This document shows positions 21,385 to 31,869 of a DNA stretch of 64,000 bases, in pieces. The position numbers and the translations under genes are program-made. Location of the stretch: positions 26,281,616 through 26,345,615 of the forward strand of contig NC_061869.1 of NCBI RefSeq assembly GCF_907164915.1, read 5' to 3'. The notes beneath the pieces were generated by a model, which saw only the letters and a program-made list of their open reading frames with translations, searched no databases and was not told where the DNA came from. Numbering within the stretch: position 1 is the first letter of the stretch; every line of letters starts with the position of its first letter. The DNA comes from Impatiens glandulifera (Eukaryota > Streptophyta > Magnoliopsida > Ericales > Balsaminaceae).

Positions 21385-23728
21385 TGTAGACACTCATTTT
21401 TGTTCCTCTAGATTTATATTTTGAGCCTATAAAATAAATAAAAATCCGAAATATAAACGTTGAAAAAATTAGAAAATAAAATTTAATAAATATATCCATG
21501 TCATTTTTTTTAAATATATATATTAAAGAATAATATAAAGTTAATTAATGTGTTTAGTTTAAATAAATTAAACTCATTATTAATTAGGTATCATTTAGAT
21601 ATTTTTGGAATTGAATAATAATAAAAATAATAATTAAGGTAAATACACCCATTGTTATTTGTTATTGTTTAATTTAGGAAATAAATAAAATCCAAACAAA
21701 TAATATATATATATATATATATATATATTTATTGATATTATTATCCTGATTATTTTATTTATATTTTGTAGAAAAAGAAAGGGATAAGCCCAAACAAAAA
21801 AATCCCATCAGATTAGGCCCAATCCGAAAAGGTCTAGACGATGAAATAACCTAGCTGAAGATAATTAAAAAAATAAGAATTTTTATCTTATGTCCACCCC
21901 TCATGCTCGCCTGCCGCTTCCAAAGAGAGAGCGATGTTCTAGCTTCTCTCTCTAACTCCTTCTCCCTCCACCTCAGCTGGCCGATGTAACGATGATGTAG
22001 CAGCGAAAAGGGCGGATGCGACGACTTCCCTCTCAAGCCACGATTGGTAGATCTGGTATTCCGATAGATCCGAAGACTTCCTCAAGACACGTCTGCGATA
22101 GATCTGGTCTCCCAATGCCGCCGAGAAGACCGCGTCAAAGAAAGATCAACTCTCACCTATAAAAAGGAGATAAAGCCAGATCGAAAGGAGATGATTCTTT
22201 TAGTTTTTTTCTTCTCGGAGTGATAGAGAGTGATAGAGATCCCGAACCAACAAGAACTTCCGGCACAGGTTTCACTATTTCTGAACAGTGAAGCTTTTCT
22301 GAAATTCTTCCCTTTTTAGAGTGATTGTGAGATTTCAGGAATGAGAGTACTAACTTAGATTTTTCTTTGTAGTTGTTCAAATCTATTTGAAAACTCACTA
22401 TAAGATTTGTTTTCTTATATAATATCAGTTTTTAAGTTAATTTTTTTTTGTCTTCCTTTGAAATTATATTCACTACTTATCTATCATCATTGTTTTGTTT
22501 GAAATTTTTTTATTGGATTGAGTTTGGTTATTCTGTTACTATCTGAATTTATTAACCGTTTGTTAAGTTAGAGTTATTTATACATGTTTTACCTATTGGT
22601 TTATCAACAGTTAATCCTAGTGCTATTCAGGGAAGAAAATTTTTGCAAAATTGAAAACCGGGTAAGCTGTTATTGAGCTCTACTCAAGAATGGCGAATCC
22701 GAAGAATGAATCCCCTTCAAGTTATATATGTCCTTCAGATTTATTGTGTTTATTTTTATTTTTTGTGTGTCTATTTAGATTCAAAATATATTAGACTAAA
22801 AAAAGGTCATGTGTGCGTTCACATTGTTCTAGCCAAATGTTTTCTTTTGTTAGACAATTAGGCTAATAAAGAGAATCCTATTAGGCTAATAAAGAGAATC
22901 CTATTAAGCTAATAAAGAGAATCCTAGCAGCCACAACTAAAATTTATTATTTAAAAGACTAGTTTGGTCATGATTTAATTTTTTATATTTAATTTTCTTT
23001 TAGGGCTCTAAAAATCCTTAAAATAATTTTATATTTTTACACACTTGATAATAATTTAATATTTTAATGCATGCCTATTGATATTTTAATTGTGTTTGAC
23101 ATGATTAAAAAAATGTCTAGGCTTATGATTTAAGTATTATTTTTATAAACTCTACTATATTTATATAATCTTTATTCTTCGTTTTATAATTAATGCTTTG
23201 AATAAATTGATAGGATTAATATGCTAATTACGTCTAAATATGTTTGAATGATATTTCTTGAAAATTCATTATTTATATGTTTTACATAATATTTTATGTT
23301 TCTTCATTCAAACATTAATAAAATATATCCTAAAATTTAGTACGGTAGGATCCAAAATGTCTAAAATATAAAATGTAAATAATAATACTTTTTTTAAAGG
23401 CCAAAATTATTGAAGTAGAGACTGTTTTTTTTAACGGGCTTGTGAGACATAGCGCCAAAAGCTCTTTTTCACGTGTAATCAAGCACAGAACCCTTAAAGA
23501 ATTTCTTTTTAAAGGCGTTATTGTTTTACATGCCAAATAATTAATTTTTCCTAATTTTATATAAATTTAGGTGGCGACTCTTTAGTCACAAACTGTTTTT
23601 TTAAACAATTCCCCAATTTAATTTAATTTTATTTCAAAATTTTCAAAGAATTTTTTTATATTTTATATTTATTTCTTAAAAGTCGAGAAAATCAATTTTT
23701 TTGGGGCAAACGTTTTTAAACGCGTACA
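21385..23728 (+). mobile_element. Solo LTR of a Tat-type gypsy element
   Basis: It starts TGTAGACACTCATTTTT, like the LTRs of the gypsy at 41099, and ends GTACA at 23728. Perfect 5-bp target duplications AAAAC flank it (21380-21384 and 23729-23733). Shared blocks near the 3' end include AGGTGGCGACTCT and the ACATAGCG region, but overall it is a different family. No internal coding region or second LTR is present, so it is the product of LTR-LTR recombination. Inside are an (AT)n run at about 21704-21728 and a 23-bp unit repeated three times at about 22857-22925. Confidence 0.88.
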
Positions 23729-23886
23729 AAAACACACCAGTTGCCTCTCGACTTGTGAAAAAGAGATGCTACCCCCATGATTTTTATACACGACATGCAC
23801 CATATTACTCGTATTCGACATACTTGTTTTTTGTAATGAAAAAAAGTTTTTTGTTTGATAGATATATTATTTAAAGTAAGGGCTCG

Positions 23887-24456
23887 TTAAAAAAAATAAT
23901 ATCTTAATATGAACTCCGGAGTGAAGAAGCGTCGCTCTAGAAGATAATGCGAATCACTAAGTGCGATCTCTAGGGGGATTGTCCTGAATCGCTGCCTCAT
24001 CACCTTCACGGGCCTTAATGTACATAGTGTTCCATTGACATCTCCACCTATCCCAAAGTTGTTTTGCGTGATGTATCCCTTGACAGCGATAGGTATCGAT
24101 GTGCCCATCCACAGACTCAAAAGGATCCTGAAAAAGAACAACTTAATCTTCAAATACAATTATAGATTGTGATTAATACATCAAAACGAATAACTTACAA
24201 TGATAGCCCGCCATATGTGATCCAAATGTGTGAAGCTCAGGTCCGTCCAACGTAGAGTAATGTGCGATACTGTATTGGAGTCTTGAATGACACTCCCAAT
24301 ATGCCTCGACCATGCAATCCTATTATCGCAGATGGGCTTACCATCTATCGTGTTGAACTTCAGTGGCATCTTCTCTCCAGCCTGTAACTTACCAACTAAA
24401 GTATTTTTGTTCTTACCCCATCTCCTCCTAGAAGAAGATCCTAAAAATGAACACAA
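23887..24456 (-). pseudogene. CACTA transposase-associated domain fragment (Transposase_24-like)
   Basis: The minus strand encodes, in two short open segments (24456-24181 and 24159-23887), KNKNTLVGKLQAGEKMPLKFN, then RHIGSVIQDSNTVSHITLRW and HLDHIWRAI. This has the pattern of the plant Ptta/En/Spm domain, in which a K.P..FN..G motif precedes a conserved W-rich segment. The junction between the segments looks like an intron or a break. The assignment rests on motif memory. Confidence 0.6.
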
Positions 24457-24499
24457 AATTATATAGGATCATAAGAACATACATAATCAAACATTGGTA

Positions 24500-26170
24500 C
24501 ATGCATCATGCTTAGACGAGGGTTGTGTCTCATCATCATCTTTATTGTTTAATACACCATCAACGGTCATATCATTATCACTCTCTAATATCTCATCCAA
24601 ATCGATGTCACCAATAGAGTTGAGTAATGCTAAAGGGTCCTTAGGCTAATCCTCGGTCCTCTAAACGAGGTCCTCTAATTGACGCCCAAACCCTTATCTT
24701 CTCCTCTACTCTTAGGTTCCTTGATCGCTACAAATATAGAATGTAATGTTTATTAGTGAAATGTGCAATTTGACCCCATGCCTTCATAAACACAATTAAA
24801 CCTTAATTAAAATAACGAGGATTTATTGGAGTCACAATTTTCCATCCAAGCCTTGATGCCATATCCGTAGAGTAAACACTTGTTGTGCTTGGCTTGCCAT
24901 TATGAATGGGTCATTCATTTGAGTTGGTAGAGTCCTATTCATATTGATACTAACTTAACTGTACTTATCAACTTTAATGCCCTAATCTTTGCGATGAACA
25001 TCAAACCATCTACATTTGAAGAAATCACTCGTCTTCCACTAAAGAATGCTACTTTTATGATTTCATTGAGCACTTTATATTAGTTAATTGTCTCTGCTCC
25101 ATTATTTCTAGCAACCAATATACAACTATTTTGGGTGGTCAAGCTCTCATCTTGTTTCTCAGTGTTGAACTTGTACCCATTTATTTTGCACGAGTTATAC
25201 TTCTTAGCATATATTATAGGCCCACCTCCTAAAATCTTAAGATTCATTGTTTTATCGGAGTCGTCGATTAATTGTTCCACCTGTTGTGTAGAAATTCTTG
25301 TTAACCACATTGTCTAGCTACTAAAAAGAAACTGTTGAGACGATTTACTAAGTTTTTCTTTGAAATAACTAACATATTGTTTATCTCATTCTTCATTGGA
25401 AATATTGGGTTGACATAATTGCATGAAATCTCTACATAAGTATTAAATTATGTTATTGTTAAAAGTACTTAAACCAACCATAACTAGTAATGAAATTGTT
25501 GCACTTACTTATAATATTCTTTAGCTTTGCGACAATTTGTTAAGATGTACGAATGAGCACGTTAACGATCCCCTAGTTGGTATGTGTAGGTCGTTCATTA
25601 GATAGCTCTTCCATAGAAAAGAATGTGGACAATGTTGTACTAGTTTATATCGAGTCATCTCTTAATTCTTGATCCTCCAAATATCGGGCACACATGCTCA
25701 TACTCTCATTCACAAGGTAACTCTTGCTAACTAAACCTTCTGGAAAGTTCATGTTCCTAAAGTATTTATTTAGTGTGCTCATATACTATTCAACTAGATA
25801 CATCCATCGATAATAGACAGACCCTCCAAGTCAAGCTTAAAATCTAAATTTTAGGCAAGTGCACCATTATATCAAAAAAAAGGTGAAAAGATCATCTCAA
25901 GTTTACAAAGTGTCATGACAATGGCGTCCTGTAGTTATTCCAATAGATTGCATTGTAAACTTTTTTTTGCAAAGAACCAAAAGAATCATGATAAATTCAC
26001 TATAACATCGTACACGTCACCGAGAAGTAGACCACGTGTAACTAGTGGATTGAGATACTGTAATAAAATGTGACAATCGTGACTCTTAAATCCTGGTATT
26101 TTTCTCCTCTATGTTTACACAAGCCAATATTTGAACAAACCTATGACATTTTTTAGAAACTGGCATATCG
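24500..26170 (-). pseudogene. TNP2 transposase C-terminal remnant (DUF4216/DUF4218-like)
   Basis: On the minus strand, 25310-25080 encodes KYNSCKINGYKFNTEKQDESLTTQNS, the signature of the domain that follows TNP2 in CACTA transposases. Minus-strand fragments from about 26100 to 25680 resemble the preceding domain. Around 24530-24660 there is an acidic linker. Many stops and frameshifts are present. The catalytic N-terminal half is missing because the heptamer array begins at about 26193. Confidence 0.6.
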
Positions 26171-26192
26171 TTTCTTGTGTTCTAATGATAGT

Positions 26193-28674
26193 GAATACTT
26201 AATTCTTAATGCTTAATGCTTATTTCTTAAAGATTAATGCTTAGTGCTTAATTCTTAATGTTTAATGCGTAATGCGTAATGCTTCATGCTTAATGTTTAA
26301 TGTTTAATGCTTCATGCTTCATGCTTCATGCTTCATGCTTCATGCTTCATGCTTCATGCTTCATGCTAAATGCTTCATGCTTCATGCTTCATGCTTCATG
26401 CTTCATGCTTCATGCTTAATGCTTAATGCTTAATGCTTAATGCTTAATGCTTAATGCTTAATGCGTAATGCTTGATGGTTAATGTTTGATGCTTGTTACT
26501 TCTTTCTTGATGCTTGATGTTTGATGCTTGATGTTTGATGCTTGATGTTTGATGCTTGATGCTTGATGCCTTATTCTTGATGCTTGATGCTTGATGCCTT
26601 ATTCTTGATACTTGATACTTGATGCATGATGCTTGATGATTGATGTTTGATGCTTGATGCTTGATGCTTGATGCTTGATGCTTGATGCATGATGCTTGAT
26701 GCTTGATGCTTGATGCTTGATGCTTGATGCTTGATGCTTGATGCATGATGCTTGATGCTTGATGCTTGATGCTTGATGCTTGATGCTTGATGCTTGATGC
26801 TTGATGCTTGATGCTTGATGCTTGATGCTTGATGCTTGATGCTTAATGCTTGATGTTTGATTCTTGATGCTTGATGCTTAAGGCTTATTGTCTTATGCTT
26901 GATGCCTGATGTTGAATTCTTGATGCTTGATGCTTGATGCTTGATGCTTGATGCTTGATGCTTGATGCTTGATGCTTAATGCTTAATGCTTGGTGCTTCA
27001 TAATTAATGTTTGAATATTGATGTTTGATGCTTGGTGCTTAATGTTCATTCATTATGCTTGATGCTTGTTGCTTAATGTTTAAGGCTTAATGATGTATTA
27101 ATTATGCTTGATGCTTGATGTTTGAAGTTTAATGCTTGATGCTTTATGCTTGATATTTGAAGTTTAATGTTTGATGCTTGATGCCTGATGCGTGATGCTT
27201 GATACTTGATGCTTGATGCTTGATGCTTGATGCTTGATGCTTGATGCTTGATGCTTGATGCTTGATGCTTGATGCCTAATGCCTAATGCCTAATGCCTAA
27301 TGCCTAATGCCTAATGCCTAATGCCTAATGCCTAATGCCTAATGCCTAATGCCTAATGCCTAATGCCTAATGCCTAATGCCTAATGCCTAATGCCTAATG
27401 CCTAATGCCTAATGCCTAATGCCTAATGCCTAATGCCTAATGCCTAATGCCTAATGCCTAATGCCTAATGCCTAATGCCTAATGCCTAATGCCTAATGCC
27501 TAATGCCTAATGCCTAATGCCTAATGCCTAATGCCTAATGCCTAATGCCTAATGCCTAATGCCTAATGCCTAATGCCTAATGCCTAATGCCTAATGCCTA
27601 ATGCCTAATGCCTAATGCCTAATGCCTAATGCCTAATGCTAATGCTTAATGCTTAATGCTTAATGCTTAATGCTTAATGCTTAATGCTTAATGCTTAATG
27701 CTTAATGCTTAATGCTTAATGCTTAATGCTTAATGCTTAATGCTTAATGCTTAATGCTTAATGCTTAATGCTTAATGCTTAATGCTTAATGCTTAATGCT
27801 TAATGCTTAATGCTTAATGCTTAATGCTTAATGCTTAATGCTTAATGCTTAATGCTTAATGCTTAATGCTTAATGCTTAATGCTTAATGCTTAATGCTTA
27901 ATGCTTAATGCTTAATGCTTAAGGCTTAATGCTTAATGCTTAATGCTTAATGCTTAATGCTTAATGCTTCATGCTTCATGCTTCATGCTTCATGCTTAAT
28001 GCTTATTGCTTGATACTTGATGCTTAATGCTTAATGCTTAATGCTTAATGCTTAATGCTTAATGCTTAATTCTTAATGCTTAATGCTTAATGCTTAATGC
28101 TTAAATGCTTAATGCTTAATGCTTAATGCTTAATGCTTAATGCTTAATGCTTAATGCTTAATGCTTAATGCTTAATGCTTAATGCTTAATGCTTAATGCT
28201 TAATGTTTAAAGCTTAATGCTTAATGCTTAATGCTTAATGCTTAATGCTTAATGCTTAATGCTTAATGCTTAATGCTTAATGCTTAATGCTTAATGCTTA
28301 ATGCTTAATGCTTAATGCTTAATTCTTAATGCCTGATGCTTGATGCTTGATGCTTAATGCTTGATGCTTAATGATTAATGCTTAATGGTTAATGCTTAAT
28401 GATTAATGCTTGATGCTTAATGCTTGATGCTTGATGCTTAATGCTTAATGGTTAATGCTTAATGCTTAATGGTTAATGCTTAATGCTTAATGCTTAATGC
28501 TTAATGCTTAACGCTTAATGCTTAATTCTTAATACTTAATTCTTGATTCTTAATTCTTAATGCTTAATTCTTAATGCTTAATTCTTAATGCTTAACGCTT
28601 AATGCTTAATGCTTAATGCTTAATGCTTAATGCTTAATGCTTAATACTTAATGCTTAATGCTTAATGCTTAATG
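26193..28674. repeat. Heptamer satellite array, left block (about 2.5 kb)
   Basis: Near-continuous 7-bp tandem repeats, arranged in homogenised patches: TGCTTCA at about 26300-26420, TGCTTGA at about 26470-26990 and 27190-27270, TGCCTAA at about 27272-27630 (roughly 50 copies), and TGCTTAA from 27630 to the end, with mixed zones between. The Sirevirus LTR of element 3 starts in mid-array at 28675 and the same satellite resumes at 56793. Long ORFs here are trivial, because a stop-free 7-mer yields a heptapeptide repeat. Confidence 0.97.
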
Positions 28675-29968
28675 TGATAGAAAAATTAAGTAAGTTAATT
28701 TTCAAACCGGCCATACATTACGATTTTTGAATATTTATTCTAAATAATCAAAAATGGAGAAATTGATAGAAAAATTAAGTAAGTTAATTTTTAAACCGGC
28801 CAGAAAACTAAACTACTATTAACTCTTATGTGCAGGAATATATCGACTCATATAAACCGGCTGGAAATCGTATAAACCGACTAGAGAATATATCAAAAGT
28901 AATCCGACTTCAGATGATCAATCCATGATCAAGAGAAACCGGTTTCAACGTACTTCAACATTCCCAACAGAACAACTAACAAAGAAAAGTCTACATCCCA
29001 GCCGGTTCACACTATGAAAGAGACAACCGGGCACTGAGAACTACAAAGATGACGTAATGTGACGAAATAGACGCGTCTTGGGAAAATAAATGAATATAAG
29101 ATCCGGATTCAGAAGCATGCGATAAAGACAATGATGAACTGCTGATCCGAAGATCCGACTCAGACAGCCGAAAGGTGCATGCCTGACACGTGTCCAAATC
29201 TGCAAGCCGGTTACGTCATCCATACTTGAGAAATATATGCATGCTTGCCAAGTGTCAGGAAATTGAAACGTGTAAGCAACCTATCTGAACCAGCGTGACT
29301 CTGAACTAACCAATCCCACAGTGAGAGAAGAAAGTGACCGTTGGGATCATCTTCACTATAAAAGGAAGACGAAGCGACCTCATTAATAACAGTTTGAAAA
29401 ATCTTAAGAGAGAGAAAGAAATTTCACGCGTGATCCAAAATTGTTGTTTCATTTTATCGAAAGCTTTATTGTGCTGTATTAGTGTATTACATCAAGAGTG
29501 AGTTGGTGTAACCAGCGAGTAGCGAGTTAGGCTCGACCGACAGTGTAATTGTTGTAACTTTGAAAGTTAGTGGAGATCCTTCTCATAATCTGAGAAGAAG
29601 GGGTGACGTAGGAGGGTTTTCTCCGAACATCCATAAAAAATCCTGTCTCATGTCCTTTACTAATTTCTTGCTTATTTGACTCTAAAACCTGAATACATTA
29701 ACCAAAACATAATTCTGTTCCTTAATCAAAACCGGTCTACTCATATTTCTCAAACCGCCTCCTCATAAACCTCATGCAAGTCGCTTGCGTTGCTTCAGAC
29801 TAAAACAGACATTTCCGCCCTTGAACCCGACTCAAAAGTCTGTGTAGTTCTGAGAGCGGTTATAGTCTTTAACCGGACTATCACCAAATTGTGTTGTGTT
29901 GTGTAAGCAGGCACCCTTCCAGAAACCGGAAACACCCCGGTCCTCCAAGGGCGTCCCCGATCGTAACA
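28675..29968 (+). repeat. 5' LTR of element 3
   Basis: 1294 bp, starting TGATAG and ending CGTAACA. It opens with one 89-bp module (28675-28763) ending in AAAATGGAGAAAT, a polypurine-tract copy, before the LTR start motif repeats at 28764. TATAAAA at 29357-29363 is the likely promoter. Upstream lie TGACGTAATGTGACG (about 29049) and ACACGTGTCC (about 29187), bZIP-type as-1-like and G-box motifs. Confidence 0.9.
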
Positions 29969-29970
29969 AG

Positions 29971-29982
29971 TGGTATTAGAGC
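29971..29982 (+). other. Primer binding site of element 3
   Basis: TGGTATTAGAGC, two bases after the LTR, is the initiator-Met tRNA primer site with one C-to-T change. Confidence 0.9.
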
Positions 29983-30013
29983 AAGGTTCTTAGCACTCAA
30001 GCAACCAAAGAAG

Positions 30014-31869
30014 ATGGGAAGCATGACCCACAACGACAAGCCACCAATGCTAAATAGTGAAGCGTTTAGCAGCTGGAAGAAACAGATGTATCTACATCTG
30101 ATTAAGCTGGATGATGAGATGAGCAGAGTTCTGAAGGAAGGGCCAATCAAGATCAACAAGGATATAGACGCATGGACAACTGAAGATCGAAGACGGAGTA
30201 ACCTGGACAACCATTGCATGAGACACATCTACAAAGCTATAGAGGATAACACCTTGAACAAGATATCAGATTGTGATAGTGCAAAGGAAGCCTGGGAGAC
30301 GATCATTCAGATCAATGAAGGAAACGAAAGAACAAAGGAGAATAAGATATTGGTGGCTACTCAAAAATATGACAACATTAGGATGAAACCAGGGGAAAAC
30401 ATGAAGGAATTTAGCAACCGGTTCACCAGTGTGGTCAACGAGCTTCAAACACTCGGAAAAAGATACGACAACCGAGAAGTGATTATTAAGGTCTTAAGAT
30501 CACTGCCGAGCACATGAGATATCAAACCCATGGTGATGAGGGAATCAAGCAACCTCGGGCAGATGAAATTGCATGACGTGTTCGAGGATCTGAAGCCTAT
30601 GAGTTCGAGATCAAGTCTCGGATCGAAGATGAAGCATCTACGTCAACCGCAACCAGAGCTCTGGTTAGATCGGTGGAACTGGCGGTCCAAGTATCAACCG
30701 TTCCGGCTCCAGTCAAAAACGCTGATATGATCAGTGAAGATGTGATGGCGATGCTCGCTCAGAAATTTGGGAGATTCATGAAGAAGAACCAGCCGCCATC
30801 TAACAACAACTTTAATTACAATTATGTCGATAAATCAAATAAAAGATGTTATAACTGTGATGGTTTTGTACATTTCAGGACAGAATGTAGGAAACCAAGA
30901 AGAGACGACAGAAAACCGAAAAGCAACTATCAAGGAAACTACTACCAAGGCAACCGGTATCAGGGTAACAACTACCAAGGGAATGATTATCGGAGAAATG
31001 ACAACCAACAGAACGATTACCGGAGAAACGACATCCAGCAAGCCGACGAAGGGAAGGAAATACAAAAGGCACTCATTGAATCCGACGGTGGAAGCGAATG
31101 GGCATATTCCGACAACGAGAATGATGAGGAAAGAGTAATATGCTTCATGGCAAACGACGAAGAGGTATTTGACTTCTCTTCTGATGAGTTTACTAAGGAA
31201 GATTTGATTTCTGCACTCAACGAAATGGTCGCTGAGTTCAAAAACATATCTTCCTATATACCGACTCCGGTAGAACATAAAACCGTAGAGTCAAGTGGTA
31301 TCGCTGATGAGTCATGCGAAACCACAGTGTATGAACCGACTAAACTATCCTTAGAAAATGAGGAGACAGTTCAACCGGTGACTGAAGTAGATGAACGAAC
31401 ACTGTATGTTACGGCTCCGTGGGAGAGATCTCGTAAAGTCATAGATCAAATGTGTAATTATAAAAGACATCCTAAGTGTAGATTTGGTATTGGATATAAA
31501 CAAAACAAATCAAACAAACTAAATCAACCTAACGGGATGAAACTCACAAAAGACAATCTTCCATTCATAAGATTTGTCAAGAGCTCTTCAACCAATAATG
31601 AGGCAGAAACTGTCATAAAACCGGAACTAAAATATGTAAACCCAACTGAATCAGAAAAATGGTTTCATCTTGAGAGAAGGAAAGCCAACCGGACAGTAAA
31701 TAAAACAAGTACATTTCGACTTCAAAAACATTCATCACCGCGATATAAGGCATTCTTGAGCAAGGATCAAAAAGTTAAGCCAAATATCATAAGAACAGAT
31801 ACCGGGAAGGTGATCCGACTCATTTAAGTCTGGATCCCAAAGGGACTAATCAACCATGGACCCAACTGA
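30014..31869 (+). pseudogene. gag: Gag of Sirevirus element 3, with stops and a frameshift
   Basis: It starts MGSMTHNDKPPML at 30014, matching element 2. It carries the same gag core, a CCHC knuckle with one change (CYNCDGFVHFRTEC near 30847-30888, Gly to Val), NYQGN/DYRRN repeats and an acidic tail. Breaks: TGA at 30515-30517 in place of the conserved Trp of STWDIK, a 1-base deletion near 30593 (DLKAYEF region) and TAA at 31825-31827. The final frame reaches the conserved end at 31867-31869 and overlaps the pol ATG (31856) by 14 nt in +1, as in element 2. Confidence 0.9.

Larger units (their letters stand above)
20070..26190 (-). mobile_element. Degraded CACTA (En/Spm) transposon, transposase strand minus, distal end missing
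   Basis: The left terminus CACTAGTAGAAAAGGGG at 20070 is a typical CACTA end, preceded by TTA, a plausible 3-bp target duplication. Subterminal DNA to about 20410 is packed with CGTTAC/GTAACG repeats. Minus-strand coding remnants follow: a coiled-coil protein (20600-21115), a conserved transposase-associated domain (23887-24456) and TNP2 C-terminal domains (about 24500-26170). A gypsy solo LTR splits the element. The TNP2 catalytic part and the other terminus are missing; the heptamer array begins where they should be. Confidence 0.82.

Noticed and set aside
26444..26746. A 100-aa minus-strand ORF with a perfect heptapeptide repeat (HQASSIK)
   Set aside because: A stop-free 7-bp DNA repeat always yields a 7-residue peptide repeat; this is a by-product of the satellite, not a gene.
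26193..28674. True telomere
   Set aside because: The unit is not TTTAGGG and the array is bounded on both sides by transposons, so it is interstitial satellite.
28670..28674. Target duplication of element 3
   Set aside because: The flanks are TAATG and ATGCT; the shared AATG depends on reusing the last LTR base, and any heptamer flank would match by chance. I do not claim a TSD.
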